Source: CAYMZZ01 sp044463125
GTDB taxonomy: Bacteria; Bacteroidota; Bacteroidia; Chitinophagales; Chitinophagaceae
DNA length: 64,000 bases
Reading direction: 5' to 3'
Assembly (NCBI GenBank): GCA_044463125.1
Contig: JBIQMS010000009.1
Coordinates: 53,568 to 117,567, forward strand
Positions 15,343 to 24,926 of the stretch are shown in pieces (position 1 is the stretch's first letter; the number at the start of each line of letters is the position of its first letter). Below the pieces are notes generated by a model. The model was not told the DNA's origin and searched no databases. It saw only the letters and a list, made by a program, of their open reading frames with translations. A program made the position numbers and the translations under genes.

Positions 15343-16275
15343 TTATAATAATCCCCTGCTTTTCTTCCTCCAATCCTTTGGAGACATCTTAAATATTTTC
15401 TTGAAAGCATTGATAAAGCCCGTTGTCGTTTCATAACCGGATAGTTCACTTATTTCCTGGATCTGCTTATCAGTTGTTTCAAGGAGATGCTTTGCACGAT
15501 CCATTTTGCGCTGCAAAAGCCTGTCGAGTACACTTACCCCGAAAATTTTGGGAAAGCCGGTCTTTAATACATAAACATTGGTATGAACCATCCGGGCAAG
15601 CTCAGGTATGGTATAATGAACATTGATATTGGCAGCAATAATGGCATCAGCAGCATACACGGAAGCAATTTCGGCGGACGTCAATTCACCAGGCAAAGTG
15701 AAAGGGGGCACCGATACATGATAGAACAAGAGTTCCCGGATGCTATAATCATAAAATGCCTCCCTTAGTTTTTCTTCAAAAGGGTTATCCAGTATCCGGG
15801 TGATCACCATCCGCATGGAGGCTGCCATCATCTTGGGCTCAGAATTGCCAATAGTGTCACCCATCGGGGTCTGTTCAATCAGATCAGGAGTGATACAAAC
15901 AACGAAGTATATGCACCCTTTCCGGGGCTCGATCTCAATCCGGTAGGATTTTTCATTTGTGATCCGGTATTGCCCCGGCAACAAGGTAGCCTCAGAACCA
16001 TCTGATTGCTTTATGTGAAGTTCACCTGTAAGCACAGTTTCCAATCGCAGGTATTCGACGGACTCGCTGATAGTAAAGGAATTTCTGTGATCGCAATGCA
16101 AGCTTCGTAAAGACAGGCTGAATAAACGGGTCGTGAAGCTGTGTAAAGAAATATTATACCCGTTTTCGCTTGCCTGCAGCAATTCCGCGCCGGGTAAACG
16201 GGTTCCCCTGAATTTCTTAACCGGCGCAGATTTAAACGGGACTTTCTGCCCGGTAGGTAAGGTTATTTCTGTCAT
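15343..16275 (-). CDS. AraC family transcriptional regulator
   Basis: 310 residues. The C-terminal ~100 residues hold the two AraC HTH units (YTIPELARMVHTNVYVLKTG and DKQIQEISELSGYETTTGFI) and the ending FKMSPKDWRKK. The N-terminal ~190 residues look like a cupin-type ligand-binding region (GELHIKQSDGSEATLLPGQY). Relatives in this phylum often regulate siderophore or efflux genes, but no target can be assigned here. Transcribed convergently with the AbiE operon, with a 1.1 kb gene-poor region upstream. Confidence 0.9.
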   Translation of the reverse strand: MTEITLPTGQKVPFKSAPVKKFRGTRLPGAELLQASENGYNISLHSFTTRLFSLSLRSLHCDHRNSFTISESVEYLRLETVLTGELHIKQSDGSEATLLPGQYRITNEKSYRIEIEPRKGCIYFVVCITPDLIEQTPMGDTIGNSEPKMMAASMRMVITRILDNPFEEKLREAFYDYSIRELLFYHVSVPPFTLPGELTSAEIASVYAADAIIAANINVHYTIPELARMVHTNVYVLKTGFPKIFGVSVLDRLLQRKMDRAKHLLETTDKQIQEISELSGYETTTGFINAFKKIFKMSPKDWRKKSRGLL

Positions 16276-17393
16276 GCAGTTTTAGCCAGCAAGGAATATC
16301 AAATATCTTTCTGATTAATAATTGCTCAAATGGTAATATTTGTTGCGCTACTAAATTCAGAACCTGCCGGTTTTAACTTCATCACAATGCAATCTATCTC
16401 ATTGTACTAGGACCTTTGATTTTTTCAAATTTATAGAATTTGACTCATACAAAGTCATATAGGCAAGTCACATTTCTTTTTGAAAAATCGTTCATTAGTG
16501 CTACTTTAATATTGAATTTTCATAGGATAAGGTTTAATGGTTAATGGTTTTTGATTAGGAAACCCCGGTCTCACCGGGGTTTTTCTAGGTAAAAACAACA
16601 CCCTTCCCCGTATTTCATTAGTTATTAAGATAGTTCAAGGTGACCGACAAATTCTTGATTTTTCCAGTATGGAATTACATTAATTTCTTTAGCATAGGAA
16701 ATCCGTAATAGACCGCCGCCGTACTCATGCCTTGTTTGAAATACAGCATGGGGCAGCAATTCATGACAACGGGGCGGTCCCATATAATAACGGTATTTCA
16801 ATTCGCTCCGGCTTTTATGACTTTAGATGGTTTAATTTTTTGCCTTGCGAAATCAAATACCAGGACAATAAAAGAGCCTGGAAACGCTTATTGGGATAGT
16901 GGAATGAATCCAGTCTTAACGTGTTGTGAATATGGATAAAGAAAGTTAATCTGAATGAAATTTGATTTAGTGAATTTCGACCGTTTTTATAACTTATTGG
17001 TAATTAAACAACAATATTTAAGTTAATAACGATTAGAGGCAACCTTTCTAGCATGATTCCCGAATATAAGAAATGAAAAAAAGAAAGCAATTTCAAAGAG
17101 AACTGGTTAGGGATAATAGATTGTATTGTTAATTGAAAAACAGGAAATGATAGCCATATTGAATGACTACAGGAAAATTGACCGTAACAGGCACAATCTG
17201 TTTAATTATTTGTACTCTGAATATGCACTAAAATAATTTTATTCAAATACTGCAATTGTAAGGAATTGAACAATAACATGGATAAAGTATCCGTAGAATT
17301 ATTCAAGTGTATATACCGGCATGATCAGACCATTTTTTAAAGAAAGAATTTTCCTCAAAAAACGATTACTGCACAGATCTACTTTTAAAGAAT
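16276..17393. other. 1.1 kb gene-poor region
   Basis: No convincing protein gene. Contents: a strong terminator hairpin at 16560-16584, a short minus-strand reading frame around 16690-16790 that might be a relic (ends PMLKKLM), and several very short plus-strand frames (for example about 20 codons from an ATG at 17279 and about 29 from an ATG at 17147) without family resemblance. The presence of an isolated terminator suggests an unannotated short transcript. Confidence 0.6.
16560..16586. terminator. Strong intrinsic terminator hairpin in gene-poor region
   Basis: AAACCCCGGT (16560-16569), loop CTC, ACCGGGGTTT (16573-16582), then TT on the plus strand: a 10-base perfect stem with the T-run that makes rho-independent terminators. 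No coding gene ends nearby on either strand, so it probably terminates a small RNA transcribed rightward. Confidence 0.75.
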
Positions 17394-18821
17394 ATGTATC
17401 GGTTTAACGATAAAAATTTTGACCGTTTAAGCCGTAATAACTCTGAATACTATGATGCAGAATCTAGCGCATCGGGATGGGAGCGCCTGAAAAGACGTCT
17501 TGACAAGGAATTGCCAATAAAAAAACATGACAGGCGGCTTTATCTTTTTTGGCTATTCCTGATTTTAATTTTAGCAGGTGGCTTCGTATTCATCCTGGAG
17601 CGTTCGCCGGGCACAAAGAGTATTCATGTTTCTTATAACTCTGACCCTAATGCCGAAAGTAAGGATAGCTCACAAACCGCGGCCTCAAGGGAAGATAACC
17701 TAAAACCTGATTCCCATGTAAATTCGATGGACAAACCAGCGAGTGACTCCAATCAACAATTAGAAGTCACTTTTATGCAAAATAACGAACCCTCAGGGAA
17801 GCACAACCTGGCGATTGTACCTGTTCACAAGGATAAATTGTCAACAATCATTACCCGAGATGATGAAATACCCAGGGAATCCGATAAAGTAAAGATGCCG
17901 GATAAAAAGGCCAAATATTCCCAGGCAGAAATCGATGACATCAATAAAAATGATTCCTTTGTTACATCAATTATCCATAATAATTCACATCGTTTAACTA
18001 CTGATAAGCGAATGGCAGACTTGTTTCCTTCAAAAACGCCAATGGTCATTGATGTAATTGACAACGATGAGAAAGAAAGTCTGAAAAAAATTGTTGGGAG
18101 CGATCTTGATTCTTTTGTAAGGAAGTCGTCTATTAACGATTCTTTCATTACTAACCGGGTAGCCGGAGTTGTTAATACAAAACATTCAACAAGGAAAATA
18201 AAGGACGCCCCGTTATCCCATTGGGAATTCGGTATTCTGACCGGACCTGATTTTAGTAATGTTGGGTTTAAATATACCTATAACACTGGCATTAATATAG
18301 GAGCCATGGCAGGCTATCGTTTCACCGACCGCTGGGCTGTAAATACCGGTCTGACCTATACAAAGAAATTTTATAAAGTAAGTAGTGAAGATTATTATCC
18401 GCCGAAACACTACTGGACACAATATGTTGATCTCGATTACGTGAAGGGAAATTGCTCTATGTTTGAGATACCGGTTAATATACGTTATGACGTTGCCCAA
18501 AGTAATAAGAATCGTTATTTTGCCAGCATTGGATTTACATCCTATATAATGTACAACCAGGCATACACATATTACTACTGGCAAAATGGAGTGTATAAAA
18601 ACCGAAGCTGGTCAACCGATTCCACATTTCGTCATTGGATGACTACGTTAAGTTTTTCCTTTGGCATCGAACGATCATTAGGGCACCACTTGTCAATTCA
18701 GGCTGAACCTTATTTTAAAGTGCCGCTTGCGGGAATAGGATTCGGAAAGATAAAATTGAACAGCTATGGCTTGTACATAACCCTTAAATATAAACCCGCA
18801 GGAAGGTCAAAAAATAATTAG
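17394..18821 (+). CDS. Inner-membrane-anchored protein with C-terminal outer-membrane beta-barrel-like domain
   Basis: 475 residues. An N-terminal ~45-residue cytoplasmic segment (with WERLKRRLDKELP), one membrane segment at ~46-66 (YLFWLFLILILAGGFVFIL), a long polar low-complexity region rich in Asp/Lys/Ser (~75-270), then a PorT-type beta-barrel-like domain (~275-475: HWEFGILTGPDFSNVGFKYT, GAMAGYRFTDRWAVNTGLTY, ending YGLYITLKYKP). The N-terminus resembles anti-sigma-type proteins of Bacteroidota that normally follow an ECF sigma gene; here no sigma gene precedes it. How a protein with an inner-membrane anchor uses a barrel-like domain is unclear. Function unknown. Confidence 0.75.
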   Translation: MYRFNDKNFDRLSRNNSEYYDAESSASGWERLKRRLDKELPIKKHDRRLYLFWLFLILILAGGFVFILERSPGTKSIHVSYNSDPNAESKDSSQTAASREDNLKPDSHVNSMDKPASDSNQQLEVTFMQNNEPSGKHNLAIVPVHKDKLSTIITRDDEIPRESDKVKMPDKKAKYSQAEIDDINKNDSFVTSIIHNNSHRLTTDKRMADLFPSKTPMVIDVIDNDEKESLKKIVGSDLDSFVRKSSINDSFITNRVAGVVNTKHSTRKIKDAPLSHWEFGILTGPDFSNVGFKYTYNTGINIGAMAGYRFTDRWAVNTGLTYTKKFYKVSSEDYYPPKHYWTQYVDLDYVKGNCSMFEIPVNIRYDVAQSNKNRYFASIGFTSYIMYNQAYTYYYWQNGVYKNRSWSTDSTFRHWMTTLSFSFGIERSLGHHLSIQAEPYFKVPLAGIGFGKIKLNSYGLYITLKYKPAGRSKNN

Positions 18822-18823
18822 GA

Positions 18824-20038
18824 CTAATCTTCCTTGGTAGAAAGACTTGCAATTCTTATGATTTTCATATTGTCATCTGTCCATGCAAAAATCAACTTAT
18901 TGCCCGACTTCGTCATTTGCGGAAACCCGCTTGATCTTGATTTGGAAGAAGAAGCAATCATGATCGAAGATTCCCTGGTACCATCGGATTTTATTTTCAC
19001 AGCTTTCACTGCAGATCCTTCCATCCAGCTAACCATGGCAGTGTTTTTATCCACCATCACCACATCCACCCGGCCTATGGCATTGCCTTCACCAACGACA
19101 ACCGGTTTGCTGAAGGTAGCACCGCCGTCGCCGGAAAAAATTAGTTTTACTTCCCCTTTTTTATCAGCCATGGAAAACCAGGCAATGGCTAAGTTGTTTC
19201 CTAAAGCATCAACGCGGGGGCCATTGACAGGACAGCCGGCAATTTTCCAGTTATCAGGATAGATAACTTTTGGCGCTGTCCAATTATGATTAACATACCG
19301 CACAATTGACATATCCCTGATTTCCACGTCTGACCGGTCACGGTAAACCACAACCGGGCCATTGTTAATAACAGCAACGCTGGTTTGGCAGCAATCGCAT
19401 ACTTTATCATCAAGTTCCCATTCGTCTATTTTATTTCCTTTTTTATCAAGGATTGCCCCGCGGAGAGTCATTTGCCCCTGATGGCCATCATGTCCAGCGT
19501 GCTCAGCTTCCATTGCCGTATTTCTTCCATCCAGCCAGGCAACAAAAAAATCATCTTTATAGGGCATTATCGAAACAAACCCATGTTCAGCCAGCTTGCC
19601 ATCATCATTCAATATCCGTGGAGCACCCCATGTTCTTCCTTTGTCCGGTGAAACAACATATTTTACATCATAAGCAAATTTTCCGGAATCGCTTTGCTCC
19701 AGGTAGTGGGCTATCGCATTACCTTTCCCATCAGCACAGATGGAAGGATAATCCGCCCAGTTCACAAACCAATTACCACCGGAAGCGATGGTCACCGGGT
19801 CCGACCACTGATCATTCGCCAGTGATGAAAATTTTAAAACTGCATTAGCTCCTTTATGCTCCACCCATGAAAGATGCGTCACACCACTTTCATCTGTAAA
19901 CAGATAAGGTAAAGAACTTGAATCACCGGCGGGCGAAGAAAATGACTTTACATCGGCGGGTGTATGTGCTTTTTCATCATTTCCGTTACAGGCAATAATA
20001 AATGCAGCAGGCAAAAAAAGGATCAGAAGCTTTTTCAT
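18824..20038 (-). CDS. Sialidase-fold (BNR/Asp-box-like) lipoprotein
   Basis: Start at the ATG at 20038 (MKKLLILFLPAAFIIAC, lipobox Cys at 17), 404 residues. The mature protein is a predicted six-bladed beta-propeller with Asp-box-like turns (SPDKGRTWG, SGDGGATF). The catalytic Arg triad of true sialidases is not evident, so this is better called a propeller of unknown ligand. A CDCC motif (VCDCCQTSV, ~residue 208-216) could bind metal. The start overlaps the TlpA gene stop (ATGA), so the two are translationally coupled, hinting at a shared role in periplasmic redox or metal handling. Last gene of the long minus-strand run. Confidence 0.75.
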   Translation of the reverse strand: MKKLLILFLPAAFIIACNGNDEKAHTPADVKSFSSPAGDSSSLPYLFTDESGVTHLSWVEHKGANAVLKFSSLANDQWSDPVTIASGGNWFVNWADYPSICADGKGNAIAHYLEQSDSGKFAYDVKYVVSPDKGRTWGAPRILNDDGKLAEHGFVSIMPYKDDFFVAWLDGRNTAMEAEHAGHDGHQGQMTLRGAILDKKGNKIDEWELDDKVCDCCQTSVAVINNGPVVVYRDRSDVEIRDMSIVRYVNHNWTAPKVIYPDNWKIAGCPVNGPRVDALGNNLAIAWFSMADKKGEVKLIFSGDGGATFSKPVVVGEGNAIGRVDVVMVDKNTAMVSWMEGSAVKAVKIKSDGTRESSIMIASSSKSRSSGFPQMTKSGNKLIFAWTDDNMKIIRIASLSTKED

Positions 20039-20541
20039 TTTGAATGGATGATATTTTTGATTTGTATAATCCTCGACGCATCGTCCCATTCCCTAAGTCC
20101 CGTTTCGGAAATGGACAGTTTTCCCGATGGGGCAAAGATATATGTGGTAGGTAAAGCCATAATATTCAGGTCTTCGAGGTTTTCTACCCTCACAAAAGGA
20201 AAATCAAACCCAGTCTTTTCCTTAAAGCGTTTGATCTGTGTGGATGTCTCCTCAGATGCAAAAAGAAAAACGATATTTTCACCCTTCATTTGCTCCATGA
20301 GATTACGTATTGACGGCATTTCTTCAATGCAGGGCTTGCACCAGGTGGCCCAAAAGTTTATAAAAACTGTCCTTCCTTTAAATTGGACGAGATCGATAGA
20401 TGCGTCTTCTAAATCCGATAAGATCACATTACTCAATTCGATATCAGTTTTTGTTTCAGAGACTGCTGGCTTATTGTTTTTCCCATTGCAGCCGGCAAAT
20501 GCGATTAAAATAACTGCAAAAGTTTTTATAATTGTGGGCAT
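20035..20541 (-). CDS. TlpA/ResA-family thiol-disulfide oxidoreductase lipoprotein
   Basis: 168 residues; lipoprotein signal with Cys18 (AVILIAFAGC) and thioredoxin fold with active site WATWCKPC (Cys68, Cys71) and cis-Pro region ALPTTYIFAPSG. Such proteins reduce disulfides or deliver electrons to periplasmic partners such as cytochrome c maturation or copper-site assembly. Coupled by an ATGA overlap to the propeller lipoprotein at 18824. The 121-base gap before it, towards phosphoketolase, could hold a promoter (TAGATTTA and TAACTTTA boxes are visible on the minus strand) but none is decisive. Confidence 0.9.
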   Translation of the reverse strand: MPTIIKTFAVILIAFAGCNGKNNKPAVSETKTDIELSNVILSDLEDASIDLVQFKGRTVFINFWATWCKPCIEEMPSIRNLMEQMKGENIVFLFASEETSTQIKRFKEKTGFDFPFVRVENLEDLNIMALPTTYIFAPSGKLSISETGLREWDDASRIIQIKNIIHSK

Positions 20542-20662
20542 CGCCTTTGTTTTGAGTTATAATGTTCAGCTATAGATTTGAAATAAAGTTAAACTGCTAA
20601 ATCTAAAAATGACTACCCAAAAGAATTCGGCAGAAAATAATAGCACAAATACATCCAGGCAA

Positions 20663-23059
20663 TTAATAATTCAATTCGTTTTTCCATTTCCAATTCCTTA
20701 TTTCCGGCATGTCCAATCCATTTTCCCGGATATAATATTTGTGTTCAATTAGATTATCCTGCATTTCCTGCTTCAGATGTGCGGTTTTATCTTTTAAATG
20801 AGGAAGTCTGTTAAGCGTATCAATCACCAAATGAAATCTGTCAAGATCATTCAGTACTGTCATATCAAAAGCAGTAGTGATGGTGCCCTCTTCTTTATAA
20901 CCCCGCACATGAATATTGCTATGATTGGTGCGTTTGTAGGTGAGTCTGTGGATAAGCCACGGATACCCATGAAATGCAAAAATCACAGGTTTGTTTTTGG
21001 TAAATAGTGTGTCAAAATCTGAATCATTTAATCCGTGCGGGTGTTCTGTTTCAGGCTGTAATTTCATAAGGTCAACCACATTTACCACCCGCACTTTCAG
21101 ATCAGGCAATTTTTCTCTTAAGATAGAAACCGCAGCTAAGGTTTCAAGTGTCGGTACATCACCGGCACAAGCCATTACCACATCTGGTTCCACACCTTTA
21201 TCATTACTTGCCCATTCCCAGATACCAATTCCCTTAGTACAATGAATTTCGGCTTCGCTCATAGAAAGCCATTGTGGAGCAGGATGCTTACCTGCCACGA
21301 TCACATTTACATAATGCCTGCTGCGGAAGCAATGATCCATCACGGATAAAAGACAATTGGCATCCGGAGGTAAATAAACACGTACAACCGATGCTTTTTT
21401 ATTCACTACATGGTCAATAAATCCGGGATCCTGATGCGTAAATCCATTGTGATCCTGCCGCCAAACGTGTGAAGCTAAAAGAATATTTAGCGAAGCGATT
21501 TTTCTGCGCCAGGGAAGTTCAGCAGTAACCTTTAGCCATTTAGCGTGCTGGTTGAACATACTGTCAATTATATGAATAAAGGCTTCATAACAGTTGAACA
21601 AACCGTGCCTTCCTGTTAAAAGATATCCTTCCAGCCAGCCCTCACATTGGTGCTCGCTCAGCATTTCTATTACCCGCCCTTCATTCTTCAGAAATTCATC
21701 TGTATCAATTATGGGCGCTTCCCACTGACGTGTAGTCACTTCAAACACCGCATTCAATTTGTTCGACAATGTTTCATCAGGCCCAAATACACGGAAATTT
21801 CTTTTATCTAAATTTAATTTTATTATATCCCTGATAAATGATCCCAAGATCATTGTATCACCCGGGCCCATTTCACCTCGTTTTTTTAAGTCATACCCGT
21901 AGTCACGAAAATCTGGCATACGAAGATTATGAAGCAATAAGCCACCGTTTGCATGAGGGTTAGCGCCCATCCTTCGATTGCCTTCTGGCGCTAAATCTGT
22001 CAACTCAGGCTTAAGTTTTCCTTCTTCATCAAACAATTCTTCCGGTTTGTAGCTTTTTAACCAGTCTTCCAATTGTTTCAGATGTTCAGGATTGGTGGCA
22101 GGATCTGTGATGGGAACCTGATGTGCCCGGAAATTACCTTCAACCTTTAATCCATTCACATATTCCGGGCCTGTCCATCCTTTGGGTGATTTCAAAATAA
22201 TCATAGGCCACCGAGGCCGAACCCCACTTTTATTCTTTGCGGCGTTTTCTTTGATCAATTTTATTTCTTCAATTACTTTATCCATCAGCTCCGCCATTTT
22301 TTGATGCATTTCCATGGGATCGTCGCCTTCAATCAGATAGGGTTTCCAGCCATAACCATTGAACATCTGGCCCAATTCGTCATTACTAATTCTTGCAAGT
22401 ACTGTTGGATTGGCAATCTTATATCCGTTGAGATGAAGAATGGGAAGCACTACGCCGTCTGTTTCCGGATTAAGGAACTTGTTGGAATGCCAGGCTGTCG
22501 CCAGAGGCCCGGTTTCTGCTTCACCATCACCTACTACGCAACTCACAATTAAATCAGGATTGTCAAAAGCAGCCCCAAAAGCATGGCTAAGCGAATAGCC
22601 AAGTTCGCCACCTTCATGTATTGAGCCGGGACATTCTGGTGAAACATGGCTTGGAATGCCACCGGGAAAAGAAAACTGTGTAAACAACTTTTTTAATCCT
22701 GCCTCATCCCGGCTGATATTCGGATAGACTTCACTATAAGTCCCTTCGAGATAAACATTACCAACGATAGCCGGGCCGCCATGACCAGGGCCTGAAATAT
22801 AAATCATATTCAAGTCATACTTTTTTATGATGCGGTTGAGATGCACATAGATAAAATTCTGACCGGGGGTAGTTCCCCAATGCCCAAGCAACATGTGTTT
22901 AATATGCTCCGGCTTCAGGGACTCCTTTAGTAGTGGATTCTCGTGCAAATAAATCTGGCCTACTGACAGATAGTTTGCTGCCCGCCAATAGGCATTCATT
23001 TTATTTAGAAGTTCGGGTGACAGTTGTTTCTTGTCGGTCTCAATAGTTTTCGTTTCCAT
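20663..23059 (-). CDS. xfp: Phosphoketolase
   Basis: 798 residues, full length for xylulose-5-phosphate/fructose-6-phosphate phosphoketolase. The TPP-binding region is intact (GDGEAETGPLATAWHSNKFL, then LHLNGYKIANPT), as are SFPGGIPSHVSPECPGSIHE and the C-terminal YPWLIHRLTYKR. The enzyme cleaves Xu5P (or F6P) with phosphate to acetyl phosphate plus glyceraldehyde-3-phosphate (or erythrose-4-phosphate). It lies 21 bases after acetate kinase, so acetyl phosphate can be turned directly into ATP plus acetate. Cytosolic. Which sugar phosphate it prefers cannot be read from sequence. Confidence 0.96.
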   Translation of the reverse strand: METKTIETDKKQLSPELLNKMNAYWRAANYLSVGQIYLHENPLLKESLKPEHIKHMLLGHWGTTPGQNFIYVHLNRIIKKYDLNMIYISGPGHGGPAIVGNVYLEGTYSEVYPNISRDEAGLKKLFTQFSFPGGIPSHVSPECPGSIHEGGELGYSLSHAFGAAFDNPDLIVSCVVGDGEAETGPLATAWHSNKFLNPETDGVVLPILHLNGYKIANPTVLARISNDELGQMFNGYGWKPYLIEGDDPMEMHQKMAELMDKVIEEIKLIKENAAKNKSGVRPRWPMIILKSPKGWTGPEYVNGLKVEGNFRAHQVPITDPATNPEHLKQLEDWLKSYKPEELFDEEGKLKPELTDLAPEGNRRMGANPHANGGLLLHNLRMPDFRDYGYDLKKRGEMGPGDTMILGSFIRDIIKLNLDKRNFRVFGPDETLSNKLNAVFEVTTRQWEAPIIDTDEFLKNEGRVIEMLSEHQCEGWLEGYLLTGRHGLFNCYEAFIHIIDSMFNQHAKWLKVTAELPWRRKIASLNILLASHVWRQDHNGFTHQDPGFIDHVVNKKASVVRVYLPPDANCLLSVMDHCFRSRHYVNVIVAGKHPAPQWLSMSEAEIHCTKGIGIWEWASNDKGVEPDVVMACAGDVPTLETLAAVSILREKLPDLKVRVVNVVDLMKLQPETEHPHGLNDSDFDTLFTKNKPVIFAFHGYPWLIHRLTYKRTNHSNIHVRGYKEEGTITTAFDMTVLNDLDRFHLVIDTLNRLPHLKDKTAHLKQEMQDNLIEHKYYIRENGLDMPEIRNWKWKNELNY

Positions 23060-23080
23060 CTTTGATATTTTTTGGATTGA

Positions 23081-24274
23081 TCAATTTAATATTTGCCGGC
23101 CTCTATAAATTTCAGCAGTCGTTTCGGCTATCTTTAATTCTTCATTTGTTGGCATCACATAAACGTTTACGGCACTTTCATCATCTGTAATTTGTCTCTC
23201 GTTTTTATAATTCTTCTCTTCGCTGATATGCATGTTTAGATACTTAAAGTCCTTACAAATGCGTGAACGGATTGCCGGTGCATTTTCACCTATGCCTCCT
23301 GAAAAAACCAATGTATCCAACCCGCCCAAAACTGCTGTATAGGCGCCAATGTATTTCTTTACCTGGTAACAGAAAATAGCAATAGCCAATGCTGCATCTT
23401 TATTTTCATTTTCAACCTGGAGCAGGTCCCTCATATCAGAACTTATTCCTGAAATTCCCAATAGTCCGGATTGATGAGTAAAAAGATCATTTAATTGTTC
23501 TGCATTCATTCCCTTCTGCGTTAAATACCATGCAACTCCCGGATCAATATCTCCGCTTCTTGTGCTCATTACAATGCCCCCTGCGGGTGTAAAGCCCATG
23601 CTTGTATCTATGCATTTACCATCCTTCACTGCCGAAAGGCTTGCGCCGTTGCCAAGATGCGCCAGAATTATTTTCCCCTTGGCTTCTGCTTCGTCTTCCT
23701 TTTCCAATTCCTGCATCAAATAACTATAAGAAATGCCATGAAAACCGTAACGGTAAATGCCCTGATCGTAGTAGGCTTTCGGTATTGCAAACGTTTTCGC
23801 CACTGCAGGAATAGCGGTGTGAAAAGAGGTATCAAAACAGGCTATCTGCATTAAAGACGGAAATTGATTCTTAAATAATCCAATTAATTCAATTTCTGCA
23901 GGAATATGATCAGGATCGTAGGCGCTGATTTGATTTAATTCATTCAATAATTCTTCCCCAATTATTTCAGCCTGTGTATGCTTCATGCCATGAACGATGC
24001 GATGACCTATGCATACCGTGTATTTGAATTCCTTTTGTTGTTTTAACCATTCGATTAATACCTCACCGGCTTCTTTAAAATTTGTTACATCAATTATTAT
24101 TTTCTTTGCTTCTTGCGTATTGTTGATAACAGTAAATTCAGGGTTGCTTAAACCAACTCTTTTTATTTGCCCCGACAAAAGTTTATTCGGATTCTTATCC
24201 ATGCTGTACAGGGCAAATTTGAGGCTGGAGGAACCACCATTAATTACGAGCATATTTGAATTTTCATTTTTCAT
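23081..24274 (-). CDS. ackA: Acetate kinase
   Basis: 397 residues, typical length. Motifs of the ASKHA fold: VINGGSSSLKF near the N-terminus, GHRIVHGM, HLGNGASLSAV, GVMSTRSGDIDPG-like (GGIVMSTRSGDIDPGVAWYL) and FSGGIGENAP. Converts acetyl phosphate and ADP to acetate and ATP. Overlaps the preceding HAD gene by four bases (ATGA) and is followed 21 bases later by phosphoketolase, forming a phosphoketolase-acetate kinase ATP-yielding module. Confidence 0.96.
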   Translation of the reverse strand: MKNENSNMLVINGGSSSLKFALYSMDKNPNKLLSGQIKRVGLSNPEFTVINNTQEAKKIIIDVTNFKEAGEVLIEWLKQQKEFKYTVCIGHRIVHGMKHTQAEIIGEELLNELNQISAYDPDHIPAEIELIGLFKNQFPSLMQIACFDTSFHTAIPAVAKTFAIPKAYYDQGIYRYGFHGISYSYLMQELEKEDEAEAKGKIILAHLGNGASLSAVKDGKCIDTSMGFTPAGGIVMSTRSGDIDPGVAWYLTQKGMNAEQLNDLFTHQSGLLGISGISSDMRDLLQVENENKDAALAIAIFCYQVKKYIGAYTAVLGGLDTLVFSGGIGENAPAIRSRICKDFKYLNMHISEEKNYKNERQITDDESAVNVYVMPTNEELKIAETTAEIYRGRQILN

Positions 24275-24897
24275 ACAGTCGTTTCAAATCCTAATGATTG
24301 CAATTGTTTGCAGGTAGATTCATAATTGATATGACAAATACTTTTTATTCCCAGGCCCTCTGCAACAGCCACAAACACGGACACATCGTCTATGTCGATG
24401 ACTTCACCCGGCTGTACCTGGGCCATGTCGAGCGCCAGCTTGTAAATGTCCGTGTCAGGCTTTCGAATGTGTATGTATGTTGATGAAACAAAAAAGTCAA
24501 TAAAGCCGGCTAATTCAAATTCCTGTATCCTATAGGTATTTAACTCTCTTGCTTCATTGCTTACTGCAACAATCTTTAACCCATATCTCATTTTTAATCT
24601 CTTTATCAGCTCTATCATTTCGGGATAAAGCTTTGATTGAGTAAGCATGAATCCCCGGAATTCATCTTTTGTAAAATCTCGTTGTTCATAAAAAACAACG
24701 ATGTCCAGATATTCATCCATAGTGAGTTTTCCCAATTCGTAAGTCTCAAAGACGATCCCATGTCTGGTATCGAAATCATTAAAATCAATATTGAATTTCT
24801 TTGCGGCGAGGCTGCGGAAATCATGACCCCATCCGTTTGTAAGCAGCACTCCACCAATGTCAAGAAATAATGTTGTTATATCTGTTGCTTGTTGCAT
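24271..24897 (-). CDS. HAD-superfamily hydrolase
   Basis: 208 residues. Motif I FLDIGGVLL with the nucleophile Asp, motif II VAVSNEA, motif III Lys in HIRKPDTDIY and motif IV VIDIDDVSVFVAVAEGLG, all consistent with subfamily IA HAD phosphatases. Substrate unknown; placed between alpha-glucan phosphorylase and acetate kinase, so a sugar phosphate is plausible (for example a damaged or excess phosphorylated intermediate). ATGA overlap with acetate kinase implies coupled translation. Confidence 0.9.
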   Translation of the reverse strand: MQQATDITTLFLDIGGVLLTNGWGHDFRSLAAKKFNIDFNDFDTRHGIVFETYELGKLTMDEYLDIVVFYEQRDFTKDEFRGFMLTQSKLYPEMIELIKRLKMRYGLKIVAVSNEARELNTYRIQEFELAGFIDFFVSSTYIHIRKPDTDIYKLALDMAQVQPGEVIDIDDVSVFVAVAEGLGIKSICHINYESTCKQLQSLGFETTV

Positions 24898-24926
24898 TTT
24901 TAAATTTCTATTTTTTGCACTTGTAA

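Noticed and set aside
16690..16939. Short frames on both strands in the 1.1 kb gap (a ~30-codon minus frame ending PMLKKLM and a 70-codon plus frame)
   Set aside because: Stops shortly upstream, no family resemblance; insufficient to call a gene, though a relic cannot be excluded.
24298..24870. CRISPR or tandem repeats
   Set aside because: No regularly spaced repeats were seen here or elsewhere in the window; the frames are antisense of the HAD gene.
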